From contig CANGNF010000018.1 in NCBI GenBank assembly GCA_947455205.1, forward strand, positions 22,825 through 86,824: a DNA stretch of 64,000 bases, written 5' to 3'. This document shows, piece by piece, positions 46,538-54,496 of this stretch. The DNA is from Acetobacteraceae bacterium. Its GTDB lineage: Bacteria > Pseudomonadota > Alphaproteobacteria > Acetobacterales > Acetobacteraceae. How positions within the stretch are numbered: the stretch's first letter is position 1; each line of letters starts with the position of its first letter. Under the pieces are notes generated by a model, which made no database searches, had not been told where the DNA came from, and saw only the letters and a list, made by a program, of their open reading frames with translations. Made by a program: the position numbers and the translations under genes.

Positions 46538-47449
46538 TCAGCAGTCGTTGCCGCTGCCGTAGTCACCGCCATCGCTGCCGCCGCCGTCGTAGCTGGGGCT
46601 GGCGTCATCCGGGGCATAGCCACCACCGGCGCCGTCCCAGCTGGTGGGCACGGCGTCGGACTGATAGGCCGGCGGGGCGCCGGCGAACTTGTCCGGCCCG
46701 CCGAAGTCCTTCGGCCCACCGGAATCCCAGCCCTGCGACGCCGCGACCGACCCCGGGTCCTGCCAGGGCGAGCCGCCCACGCCGCCCGCCTGCCCGGCGC
46801 CGGCATGGCCCGCGCCGAACCCGCCGGCCGCCGCCGCCGAGGCGTCCTGGCCATGGTGGCTGAAGGCGTTCATCAGCATGTTGCCGACCACCACGCCGCC
46901 GGCCACGCCGGCCGCGGTGCGCAGCGCGCCGCCCAGGAAGCTGGGCCCCTGCTGCTGCGGCTGCTGCTGCAGCGCCTGCGGGTTGTAGCCGGGCGGATAC
47001 TGCGGCGGCGGCGGCGGGGCATAGCCCTGCTGCTGCTGCGGATAGCCGGGTTGCGGGGCACCCTGGGCCGGGCGCTGGCCGCCGCCGAACAGCCCGCCGA
47101 GGAAGCCGCCACCCTGGCGCGGCGCCGGTGCGGCCTGGGCCTGCTGCGCCTGGCTGCGGGCCTGGTCGCGTTCCCATTCCAGCTGGCGGATGCGGTTCTG
47201 CGATTCCACCAGCGCCGCTTCCTGCACGAAGGCGGTCTGCGTCAGCCGGTAGCGCGCTTCCGGGTATTGCTGGAACAGGTGGGCGATGTAGGCATCGGCC
47301 TCCGGGTCCACCGGCGGCAGCTGGGGCCGCGCCTGGGTGGCGGGCACGCTGCCGCCCCAGGGGTTGCCGGCGGCTGGCGCCCCGCCCGCGTCGGCACCGG
47401 AAACCCGGGCCACGTAGTCACTGATGATCCGGCGTTCTTCGTCGGTCAT
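46538..47449 (-). CDS. DUF2076 domain protein
   Basis: A 303-residue protein. The N-terminal segment EERRIISDYVARVSG with DAYIAHLFQQYPEARYRLTQ and TAFVQEAALVESQNRIRQLE is the DUF2076 signature, with a short coiled coil. The middle is Gln/Pro/Gly-rich (QQQQ and PPPPPQ runs) around FLGGLFGGG and FLGGALRTAAGVAGGVVVGN, a glycine-zipper-like helix. The tail is Gly/Asp/Ser-rich. These proteins are periplasmic ligand-binding in old annotation, with no proven role. Confidence 0.85.
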   Translation of the reverse strand: MTDEERRIISDYVARVSGADAGGAPAAGNPWGGSVPATQARPQLPPVDPEADAYIAHLFQQYPEARYRLTQTAFVQEAALVESQNRIRQLEWERDQARSQAQQAQAAPAPRQGGGFLGGLFGGGQRPAQGAPQPGYPQQQQGYAPPPPPQYPPGYNPQALQQQPQQQGPSFLGGALRTAAGVAGGVVVGNMLMNAFSHHGQDASAAAAGGFGAGHAGAGQAGGVGGSPWQDPGSVAASQGWDSGGPKDFGGPDKFAGAPPAYQSDAVPTSWDGAGGGYAPDDASPSYDGGGSDGGDYGSGNDC

Positions 47450-47566
47450 TGTCGCATCTCCTGGGCCCCAAGGTCCCGGTGGCGGCCGCCCGTTCAGCAG
47501 GCGTGCCGTCTGACTGGGGCCGCCCCGCGACGTGGCCCGGCGGCGTCACCGTTTCAAGGGAAGCGG

Positions 47567-47995
47567 CTACGCAATGCGCGCCGGCAGCCCCAGCCGCGGC
47601 CATTCGATCGCCGGGCAGCGGTCCTGCACGTAGCGCAGCCCGGCGGTGCGCGCGCGGGTGGCAGCGGCGTCGTCCACCACGCCCAGTTGCAGCCAGACCG
47701 ATCTGGCACCCAGCTGGATCGCCTCGTCCACCACCTGGCCGGCCTGGTCGCTGCGGCGGAACACGTCCACCAGGTCCAGCGGCCCGGCCTCCGCCAGGCT
47801 GGCGACCACGGTGCGGCCGTGGATTTCCCGCCCGGCCAGCATGGGGTTCACCAGGGCCACATCGTAGCCGTGCTGCAGCAGGAAGGCGGGGATGTAGCAG
47901 CCCGCGCGGTCCGGCTTGTCGGAGGCGCCGACTACGGCGATGCGGCGGGTGGTCAGCAACAGGTCGCGGATCTCGGCGTCGGTCATTGCTTCCAT
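47567..47995 (-). CDS. CoA-binding (YccU-like) protein
   Basis: A 142-residue Rossmann protein of the CoA_binding_2 family. TRRIAVVGASDKPDRAGCYI is the nucleotide-binding start, with ALVNPMLAGREIHG and LDLVDVFRRSDQ, then ARSVWLQLGVVDDAAA. GAGGAAG before the ATG at 47995 decides this start; the next ATG is three codons on. Function in E. coli (YccU) is unproven. Divergent from the AT-rich Mrr gene, which starts 65 bases away. Confidence 0.88.
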   Translation of the reverse strand: MEAMTDAEIRDLLLTTRRIAVVGASDKPDRAGCYIPAFLLQHGYDVALVNPMLAGREIHGRTVVASLAEAGPLDLVDVFRRSDQAGQVVDEAIQLGARSVWLQLGVVDDAAATRARTAGLRYVQDRCPAIEWPRLGLPARIA

Positions 47996-48059
47996 TTTCT
48001 TCTTCCTCAATCGATGGCTATCATACACGTGGAGCGCGTCATGCTTAACGAGGTGCATT

Positions 48060-48848
48060 ATGGCGAAGGTTACATACGAACGGACAGGCGCGCTTTTGCG
48101 AACTGCTTTCCGTGTGATTTTGGAAGCGCCAGACGCCGTAGGTCTACAAGCAAAAGACGTGATCGCTAAAGTGGCGGAGCGCTGCCCTCCGAATGAATAT
48201 GAAAATGGGACTTACGGTGATGGCACAAGGCGATTTGATAAAATTTTGCGTTTCTCATCCATCGACTGCGTGAAGGCGGGTTGGCTTGTAAAACAACGAG
48301 GAATCTGGTCAATTACTGAAGAAGGCAAGATAGCGCTAGAAAAATACAAAGTTCCATCCTCTTTCCATAAAGAGGCGAGCAAGCTTTACTGGATATGGAA
48401 GCAAAATCAGGGCGACATGAAGCCAGATTCCAATCTGGATAGCTCGGATGGAATCGATGTTGATAAATTCGATATAAATAAAGACTCAGAGATAATTCTT
48501 GAAGAGGTGGAAGAGAGGGCGCGAACCGAGATATCTAAATACATTGAGAGCTTGCCGCCTTTTGAGTTTCAGGGACTGGTCGCTCAGCTTTTGGTTGGAA
48601 TGGGCTACCATATCAATGAAGAGGCAATGCCAGGTCCCGATGGCGGGGTCGACATTGTAGCGTTTTCAGATCCCCTCGGCGCAAAGGCGCCTAGACTAAA
48701 AGTTCAAGTCAAGCGACAAATACAGCCGGCTGATATAAGTGTTGTTAAACAATTAGCATCATCTATTACTAAAGATGATGTGGGACTTTTCTTTTGTACG
48801 GGGGGGGTTTACCAAAAATGCGAGGATGTTTTCGCGGGATATCCATAA
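48060..48848 (+). CDS. Mrr-type restriction endonuclease, frameshifted
   Basis: A 262-residue product, AT-rich unlike every neighbour (22 G/C of 60 in 48421-48480). N-terminal winged-helix Mrr_N domain: ALLRTAFRVILEAPDAVG, DKILRFSSIDCVKAGWLV and GIWSITEEGKIALEKY. The C-terminal Mrr catalytic domain starts LPPFEFQGLVAQLLVGMGYH with DGGVD (Asp) and KVQVKRQ (QxK), the D-(Q)xK nuclease site. At residue 249 the frame is lost in a run of eight G; the reading frame then ends after 13 foreign codons. Mrr enzymes cut methylated DNA and need no methylase; none is present. GAGG before the ATG at 48060 supports the start. Confidence 0.85.
   Translation: MAKVTYERTGALLRTAFRVILEAPDAVGLQAKDVIAKVAERCPPNEYENGTYGDGTRRFDKILRFSSIDCVKAGWLVKQRGIWSITEEGKIALEKYKVPSSFHKEASKLYWIWKQNQGDMKPDSNLDSSDGIDVDKFDINKDSEIILEEVEERARTEISKYIESLPPFEFQGLVAQLLVGMGYHINEEAMPGPDGGVDIVAFSDPLGAKAPRLKVQVKRQIQPADISVVKQLASSITKDDVGLFFCTGGVYQKCEDVFAGYP
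48800..48807 (+). repeat. G8 homopolymer at the mrr frame break
   Basis: Eight G residues in an otherwise AT-rich gene. The Mrr frame breaks here. With seven G the frame would run on to 48978 through TGGFTKNA, matching the TGGFx(K) motif of Mrr proteins. Confidence 0.9.
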
Positions 48849-48978
48849 CGCACAATTAACACTCATCGACATGGTTCAGTTTTTAGCCTTGTGGTCAAAA
48901 CACTATCAAAGCATCCCAGAAGATGCGCGCAAGAAGCTCCCGCTTAAGCCCGTTTATTTCTTGAACTTGAAAAGTTAA
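48808..48978 (+). pseudogene. Displaced C-terminal end of the Mrr-type nuclease
   Basis: In the +1 frame the sequence continues as FTKNARMFSRDIHNAQLTLI and then DMVQFLALWSKHYQSIPED, ending KPVYFLNLKS at 48978. This is the natural end of an Mrr catalytic domain (the family has an LIDG/LID element followed by a helix). Together with the upstream part the full protein would be about 305 residues. The stop lies 2 bases before the stop of the convergent gene, so the islet ends sharply. Confidence 0.75.
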
Positions 48979-48979
48979 A

Positions 48980-49729
48980 TTAGAACGCCTCCAGCAGCCG
49001 CCCGAAGCCCGGCACCTTGTCCTCGATGCCGTGGCTGCGCAGCACATGCCACCAGGTGGCGGTGTTGATGGCGATGACGGGCTTGCCCAGCCAGAGTTCC
49101 GCCGCTGCCGCCAGCCGCACCATGGAAAGATTGGTGCCCACCTGCACCAGCGCGTCCACGTCGTCGCCATCCAGCCGGCGCAGCGCGTCGCGGCATTCGG
49201 CCGTGGTGAAGGCGGCGATGCCGGTCCAGCTGGTGGCGTGCAGCGCGATGTCGCACTTCACCTCGAAGCCCGCTTCCTGGAAGTAGGTGCGGACGATGTC
49301 GTTCATCACCGGCCAGTAGGGGGAGAGGAAGGCGATGCGCTTGGCCCCGTAGCGACGCAGGGCCTCCGCGGTGGCGATGCTGCCGCAGCTGACCTTTAGC
49401 CCGGTTTCCTCGCGCACCTGGGCGACGAAGCGTTCCGCCCCGGCGACGCCGCCATAGAAGGTGACGGAGGACATGCCCATGACGAAGCCGTCCGGCTCCA
49501 TGGTCATGCCCACGCGCACCGCGTCCATGACGTTGCCGGCGATGACGTCGATGCCGGCCTTGAAGCTCTCGTTGGAGATGGCCTTGGCGTTGGGGGTGAT
49601 GATCGGCCGGTAGTGGCAGGTGACGCCGGGCGGGCGCATCGCCTCGAAGTCCGGCTGCACCACGGTGTTGGTGGAAGGGCCGATGGCGGCGAACTTGGCG
49701 CGCCAGCCGAGGGCGTCACGTGCTTGCAT
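48980..49729 (-). CDS. Maleate isomerase / Asp-Glu racemase superfamily protein
   Basis: A 249-residue protein. AAIGPSTNTVVQPDFEAMRP is the opening typical of maleate cis-trans isomerase and arylmalonate decarboxylase. These enzymes use two active-site Cys, but here the corresponding spots read MGMSSVTFYGG (about 84-94) and VQVGTNLSM (about 195-203), with no Cys. It overlaps the amidohydrolase gene by 14 bases. Thus a related lyase/isomerase using other residues, or a different reaction, is likely. Confidence 0.8.
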   Translation of the reverse strand: MQARDALGWRAKFAAIGPSTNTVVQPDFEAMRPPGVTCHYRPIITPNAKAISNESFKAGIDVIAGNVMDAVRVGMTMEPDGFVMGMSSVTFYGGVAGAERFVAQVREETGLKVSCGSIATAEALRRYGAKRIAFLSPYWPVMNDIVRTYFQEAGFEVKCDIALHATSWTGIAAFTTAECRDALRRLDGDDVDALVQVGTNLSMVRLAAAAELWLGKPVIAINTATWWHVLRSHGIEDKVPGFGRLLEAF

Positions 49730-50330
49730 GCATCACCTCCGCCGCCGTCATCAGGTCGGCGTATTTCTGGCCCATGTCGAACAGGTTGGCCTCGTGCGGT
49801 GCCAGCGCGCGGTCGCCGACGCAGTCGGTGGCGACGATGCAGCGCAGGTTGTGCTGCATGGCATCCACCACGCTGGCGCGGACGCAGCCGCTGGTGGTGC
49901 AGCCTGCCACCACCACCGTATCCACCCGGCGGAACGCCAGCCAGGCTGCCAACGCGGTGCCGAAAAAGGCGCTGGCGCCCTGCTTGCGCACCACCAGCTC
50001 GCCGTCGCGTGGCGCCAGCGCTGGCACGATCTGCGACAGCGGGTTGGCCTCGGTCAGCTTCAGCAGGGAAGGCGCCTTCAGCGTGAACACGCCGGCATCG
50101 CTGCCGTCATCGGCATAGACCACGCGGGTATGCGCCACCGGCCAGCCGCGCGCCCGGGCATGCGCCAGCAGTGGCACGGTGGCGTCGATGGCGGCCAGGA
50201 TGTTGCCGCCGCCGAAATGCGCGGGGTCGGCGAAGCCCGCGACGAAATCCACCACCAGCAGCGCCGGGGCCTGCCCCATGCCGGCGCGCCCGGCGAAGCC
50301 CTGCCGCGCGTAGATGTCCAACTCGTTCAT
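49716..50330 (-). CDS. Isochorismatase-family cysteine amidohydrolase
   Basis: A 204-residue cysteine hydrolase. The Asp-Lys-Cys triad appears as Asp28 (LVVDFVAGF), Lys116 (VVRKQGASAFFGT) and Cys149 (GCTTSGCVRASVVDAM). Closest known functions are N-carbamoylsarcosine amidase and maleamate amidohydrolase (NicF). Paired with a maleate-isomerase-like gene it recalls the nicF-nicE step of nicotinate breakdown. The ATG at 50330 was chosen; the open frame 22 codons upstream is not protein-like. Divergent from a Bug receptor 84 bases away. Confidence 0.83.
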   Translation of the reverse strand: MNELDIYARQGFAGRAGMGQAPALLVVDFVAGFADPAHFGGGNILAAIDATVPLLAHARARGWPVAHTRVVYADDGSDAGVFTLKAPSLLKLTEANPLSQIVPALAPRDGELVVRKQGASAFFGTALAAWLAFRRVDTVVVAGCTTSGCVRASVVDAMQHNLRCIVATDCVGDRALAPHEANLFDMGQKYADLMTAAEVMHAST

Positions 50331-50413
50331 CCCGGCATCAGAGAACCAGCGCGGAGGGCTGGCAAGCCCCCGGCGGCTGCGGCAGGCTGCGGGCAAATGG
50401 TGGAGGAAACACC

Positions 50414-51412
50414 TTGGACAACCGCGCGCCCCTGTTCACGCGCCGCCGCGCGCTTCTCGCCGCCACGCTCGCCGCGCCGGCCGCGGCGCCCGCCTCTGGG
50501 CTCGCCCAGCCGCGCTGGCCGGACCACCCCATCCGCATGATCGTCGCCTGGCCGCCCGGTGGTGGCGCCGATACCCCGGCGCGCCTGGCCGCGCCCACCA
50601 TGCAGCGCGTCCTCGGCCAGCCCCTGGTCATCGAGAACCGCGGCGGCGCCAGCGGGGCCATCGGCCAGGGCGTCGCCGCCCAGGCACCGGCCGATGGCTA
50701 TACCGTGCTGGCCGATACCTCCGGCATCATCACCAACAGCCTGCTGGTACCGAACCTCGGCTTCGACTCGGAAAAGGCCTTCACCCCCGTCTGCAAGCTG
50801 GTGGACAGCCCGCTGATCCTGGTGGTGCGCGCCGACAGCCCGCTGCGCTCCCTGGCCGACCTGCTGGAACAGATGCGGCGGGAGGACGGCAAGCTGCCCT
50901 TCGCCTCCTCCGGCGCCGGGGGCGGCACCTATATCAGCGTCATCACCCTGATGCAGCGCGCCGGGGTCTCGGCCACCCATGTCGCCTATCGCGGCGGGGC
51001 GCAGTCCATCCTGGGCCTGGTCGGCGGCGACGCGGTGTTCACCTTCTCCACCCTGCCGCAGGCGGTGCCGCTGGTGCGGGAAGGCCGTCTGCGCGCGCTC
51101 GCCGTCTCCACCCCGCAGCGCCTGGCCAACCTGCCGGACGTGCCCACCGTGGCCGAGCAGGGCTTCCCCGGCTACAGCTACGCCGAGTTCCTCGGCTTCC
51201 ACGTGCCCGCCGGCACGCCCGCCGAGCCGATCAACCGCCTCTGGGAAGCCGCCGCCGAGGCGATGAAGCAGCCGGAGGTGCTGGCGCGCCTGGGCCAGAT
51301 CGGCATGCTGCCGGCCCCGCTCGGCCCGCGCGACTTCCAGCACTTCATCGCCGAGCACCGCGCCTTCCTGCGGGCCCGCATCGCCGATGGCAGCCTGAAG
51401 CGGGAGGACTGA
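50414..51412 (+). CDS. Bug/TctC family receptor
   Basis: A 332-residue periplasmic binding protein. TTG start at 50414, with GGAGG seven bases upstream. Signal DNRAPLFTRRRALLAATLAA with a Tat-like RRR. Then IRMIVAWPPGGGADTPARLA, IENRGGASGAIGQG, FASSGAGGGTYISV and THVAYRGGAQSILG. Divergent from the amidohydrolase/isomerase pair, so it probably brings in their substrate or a precursor. No membrane partner nearby. Confidence 0.9.
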   Translation: MDNRAPLFTRRRALLAATLAAPAAAPASGLAQPRWPDHPIRMIVAWPPGGGADTPARLAAPTMQRVLGQPLVIENRGGASGAIGQGVAAQAPADGYTVLADTSGIITNSLLVPNLGFDSEKAFTPVCKLVDSPLILVVRADSPLRSLADLLEQMRREDGKLPFASSGAGGGTYISVITLMQRAGVSATHVAYRGGAQSILGLVGGDAVFTFSTLPQAVPLVREGRLRALAVSTPQRLANLPDVPTVAEQGFPGYSYAEFLGFHVPAGTPAEPINRLWEAAAEAMKQPEVLARLGQIGMLPAPLGPRDFQHFIAEHRAFLRARIADGSLKRED

Positions 51413-51445
51413 CGGCAGGGCCATTGCAGAAGGCGTGCAGTATAC

Positions 51446-51458
51446 AAACGTCACGTTT
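51446..51458. promoter_or_regulatory. Palindrome upstream of chemoreceptor gene
   Basis: AAACGT-C-ACGTTT, a perfect 6-bp inverted repeat around one base, in a locally AT-rich spot (TATAC just before) 47 bases ahead of the chemoreceptor ATG. A possible operator or promoter element. Confidence 0.4.
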
Positions 51459-51505
51459 ACCGGGGCCAGGGCATAGACCGGCGGCGTTCATCTCCGGAAG
51501 CCGTC

Positions 51506-53200
51506 ATGCGCCTCAACCTGCCCCGACTGACCCTGACCCTGCGGCTGCAGTCGCTGACCATCCTGTTCACGCTGGCGGTCGCCGCCATCGTCGGCCTGGC
51601 GCTGCAGCAGCAGCGCAACGCCATGCTGGCGGACCGCCAGGCGCAGCTGACCGCCATCGTGCAGGTGGCCACGGGCGTGGCGGCGGCGCTGCACACGCAG
51701 GAACGTGCCGGCACGCTGACCCGCGACCAGGCCGTGACCCAGTTCCGCAGCCTGGTGCGCGGCATGCGCTACAACCGCGACGACTACCTCTTCGTCTACG
51801 ACATGGTGGGGACGCTGCTGGTCTCGGTGCCGCAGCCGCAGGTGGAGGGTCGCAACCGGATGGAGGCGCGCGACGCCGAGGGCCGACCCTTCATCCGCGA
51901 GATGCGCGACCTGGCCCGCGCCGGCGGCGGCAGCCTCACCATCGCCTACCAGAAGGATGGCGAGACCACGTCGCGGCGCAAGCTGAACCATGTCGAGGCC
52001 TTCGCGCCCTGGGAGCTGTTCATCGGCACCGGCGTGTTCATGGATGACCTGGACGCCGCCTGGCGCGAGGGCCTGGTGCGCCTGGTGCTGCCGGCGGCCG
52101 GCGTGGCGCTGCTGGGCATGCTGGCGGCGCTGCTGGTGGCGCGCTCCATCGCCCGGCCGCTGGGGCGGCTGCACAAGGTCATGCAGCACATCGCCACCGG
52201 CGCCCTGACCGACGCGGTGACCGACACCGAGCGTGGCGACGAGGTTGGCGCCATGGCGCGTGCCACCCTGGTGTTCCGCGACCAGGCCGCCCGCGTGCGG
52301 GAGATGGAGGCGATGGCGGTCACCGAGCGCCGCCAGGCCGCCGAGCACCAGCGCACCGCCACCATGGCCCTGGCAGATGAGGTGGAGCGCACCGTGGGCG
52401 GCATCGCCACCACGCTGAACGAGGCATCGCTCCGCATGGCCCAGGCGGCGGAGGCCGCCGCCGGCGCCGCGAGCGAGACCGCCAGCCAGGCCAGCGGCGC
52501 CACCGAGGGCGCCGGCCGTGCCAGCCGCAGCGCCCAGACCGTGGCCGCCGCCGCCGAGGAGATGACCGCGACGGTGACCGAGATCTCCCGCCGGGTCAGC
52601 GAAAGCGCGGCCATGTCGACCGAGGCGCTGCTGAAGGTGCGGGCCACCGACGACACCATCCGCGCCCTGACCGACGGCGCTCGCCGCATCGGCGAGGTGC
52701 TGGGGCTGATCGCCGACATTGCCGGCAAGACCAACCTGCTGGCGCTGAACGCGACGATCGAGGCTGCCCGCGCCGGCGAGCACGGCAAGGGCTTTGCGGT
52801 GGTGGCCAGCGAGGTCAAGGCGCTGGCGGCCCAGACCGCCCGCGCCACGGATGAGATCGGCGGCCAGATCGAGCAGATGCGCGCCGCCACCGCACGAACC
52901 GTCACCGCCATCGGCGAGATCGGCACCACCACGGCGCGCAGCAGCGAGATCGCCACCGCCATTGCCGCCGCGGTGGAGCAGCAATCCGCGGCGACACGGG
53001 AGATTGCCAGCGCCGCGCTGGACGGCGCCCGCGGCACCGATGCGGTCAGCACCACCATCGGCGCGGTGGAAGCGGTGGCCGGCCGCGCCGGCGAGGCTGC
53101 CCAGGGCATGCGCGGCGCGGCGGCGGAAGTGGCGCGTCAGGGCCAGGCGCTGCGCCAGGCCATCGGCACGCTGACCCAGCAACTGCGCCAGGCGGCGTAG
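51506..53200 (+). CDS. Methyl-accepting chemotaxis protein (sCache_2)
   Basis: A 564-residue chemoreceptor. TM1 about 16-34, periplasmic sCache_2 domain about 35-185 ([20 protein letters not shown] and [13 protein letters not shown] are typical), TM2 about 194-214, HAMP about 212-265, and a signalling domain with hairpin tip [20 protein letters not shown] and [20 protein letters not shown]. It lacks a C-terminal CheR/CheB-docking pentapeptide. sCache_2 domains often sense small organic acids, which fits the many carboxylate receptors around it; ligand not proven. No che genes adjoin. Confidence 0.93.
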   Translation: MRLNLPRLTLTLRLQSLTILFTLAVAAIVGLALQQQRNAMLADRQAQLTAIVQVATGVAAALHTQERAGTLTRDQAVTQFRSLVRGMRYNRDDYLFVYDMVGTLLVSVPQPQVEGRNRMEARDAEGRPFIREMRDLARAGGGSLTIAYQKDGETTSRRKLNHVEAFAPWELFIGTGVFMDDLDAAWREGLVRLVLPAAGVALLGMLAALLVARSIARPLGRLHKVMQHIATGALTDAVTDTERGDEVGAMARATLVFRDQAARVREMEAMAVTERRQAAEHQRTATMALADEVERTVGGIATTLNEASLRMAQAAEAAAGAASETASQASGATEGAGRASRSAQTVAAAAEEMTATVTEISRRVSESAAMSTEALLKVRATDDTIRALTDGARRIGEVLGLIADIAGKTNLLALNATIEAARAGEHGKGFAVVASEVKALAAQTARATDEIGGQIEQMRAATARTVTAIGEIGTTTARSSEIATAIAAAVEQQSAATREIASAALDGARGTDAVSTTIGAVEAVAGRAGEAAQGMRGAAAEVARQGQALRQAIGTLTQQLRQAA

Positions 53201-53205
53201 GGCGC

Positions 53206-53237
53206 CCGCTGGCGGCGCCTTACCGCGCCGCCAGCGG
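53206..53237. terminator. Strong hairpin after chemoreceptor and lipase genes
   Basis: A perfect 13-bp stem (CCGCTGGCGGCGC / GCGCCGCCAGCGG) with a CTTACC loop, between the convergent chemoreceptor and lipase genes. Its right arm is part of the first 24-bp repeat unit; copies 2 and 3 can offer similar right arms. Confidence 0.75.
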
Positions 53238-53285
53238 AGCCTATTACCGTGCCGCCAGCGGAACCTATTACCGTGCCGCCAGCGG
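53221..53285. repeat. 24-bp tandem repeat, about 2.7 copies
   Basis: Units at 53221-53244, 53245-53268 and 53269-53285, with 1-2 differences. On the minus strand each unit carries the last codons of the lipase (PLAAR) plus its stop, so the lipase 3' end was triplicated, with TAATAG between copies. Confidence 0.9.
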
Positions 53286-54413
53286 CAACCGCCCGCCGCT
53301 GAAGGCATCGCGCAGACGCTGCGCCGCCAGGGCCTGGGCCTCCGCGGCTTCGGGCACCACGGCGGCGGTGCCGAAGAACTCGTGTACCATGCCCGGCCAC
53401 GTCCGCTGCAGGGCCGGCACCCCGGCGGCCTGCAGCTTGCGCGCCAGCAACTCGCCGTCGGAGCGCAGCGGGTCGATGCCGGCATTGATGATGGTGGCCG
53501 GCGGCAGCCCGCGCAGGTTGGCCTTCTCCACCACGTTCAGCCGGGCATCCTCCAGGTCCAGCGGGGATCGGGTCAGCTTGTCCACGAACCACAGGATGTC
53601 GTCGCGCCCCAGCGGCACGGCGGCGGTGTTCTCCAGGTAGGCGGCGGTGCGCGTATCGGTCCCCGCCACCGGATAGATCAGCAGCATGTGCCGCGGCGCC
53701 GGCAGGTGCTGGTCCCGCGCGCCCATGGCGACCGAAAGCGCCAGGTTGCCGCCGGCGCTCTCCCCGGCGACGGCGACGCGGTTGCGGTCGGCGCCCAGCT
53801 GTTCGGCATGGCCGACCGCCCAGGACCAGGCGAACAGCGCGTCGTCATGCGCCGCCGGGAACTTGTGCTCCGGCGCCTGGCGATAATGCGCCGAGAGCAC
53901 CACCGCGCCGGTCTGCGCCGCCAGCGCCCGGGCGGAGGCGTCGTAGGTATCCAGGTCGGCGATGACCCAGCCACCGCCGTGGAAATACACGATCAGGGGC
54001 GCCCGCCCACCGCTGCCATCCGGCGAGGGGGAATAGACCCGGGCGGCGATAGCGCCGGCCGGGCCGGGGATGCTGATGTCCCGCACCGCCGCCAGTGGCT
54101 GCGGCGCCTGGTCCTGGCCGCGCAGCTGCTGCACCCGTCGCACCGCATCGGCCATGCTGGGCTGGCGGCGGGCCTGCTCCACCGTCAGCGTCGAGACCGG
54201 CTTGGCGCCGAGCTGGATAAAGGCTTGCACCACCTGGCCCATCGGCTGCGCCGCCGATTGCGCCGTCTGCCGCGCCGCGCCGGACCCGCCCAGCGCCTGC
54301 TGCCCGCCCACCGTGCCGGTGCCCGAGAGGTCCATGGCGGCGGTGGAGCAACCGCCGAGCGCGAGCGCGCCGAGCAGCGAGGCACGGCGGGAGAGGAGGG
54401 GGCGAGGGTGCAT
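53268..54413 (-). CDS. Alpha/beta hydrolase, HSL-type esterase lipoprotein
   Basis: A 381-residue esterase of the hormone-sensitive-lipase group. The signal with lipobox is SLLGALALGGC, so it is a lipid-anchored envelope protein. The HGGG oxyanion motif is in IVYFHGGGWVIAD, nucleophile GESAGGN, Asp in AGIDPLRSDGE and His in PGMVHEFFG. Stop TAA at 53268-53270 is followed by duplicate copies of the last codons. A long non-catalytic N-terminal stretch (about 25-90) contains an Ala/Gln-rich region. Confidence 0.9.
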   Translation of the reverse strand: MHPRPLLSRRASLLGALALGGCSTAAMDLSGTGTVGGQQALGGSGAARQTAQSAAQPMGQVVQAFIQLGAKPVSTLTVEQARRQPSMADAVRRVQQLRGQDQAPQPLAAVRDISIPGPAGAIAARVYSPSPDGSGGRAPLIVYFHGGGWVIADLDTYDASARALAAQTGAVVLSAHYRQAPEHKFPAAHDDALFAWSWAVGHAEQLGADRNRVAVAGESAGGNLALSVAMGARDQHLPAPRHMLLIYPVAGTDTRTAAYLENTAAVPLGRDDILWFVDKLTRSPLDLEDARLNVVEKANLRGLPPATIINAGIDPLRSDGELLARKLQAAGVPALQRTWPGMVHEFFGTAAVVPEAAEAQALAAQRLRDAFSGGRLPLAAR

Positions 54414-54496
54414 GGGGCGACCTTTCGTGATGCGTTGCGGCCGAACGCCGACCGGCCGGGCTTGTTCCCGGCGCCAGCGGGCGCATCTTCCCCGGC

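Noticed and set aside
47995..48980. An IS element or prophage remnant around the Mrr gene
   Set aside because: No transposase or integrase fragment, no terminal inverted repeats or target duplication seen.
53221..53290. A CRISPR array
   Set aside because: Repeats are directly tandem with no spacers and only about 2.7 copies.
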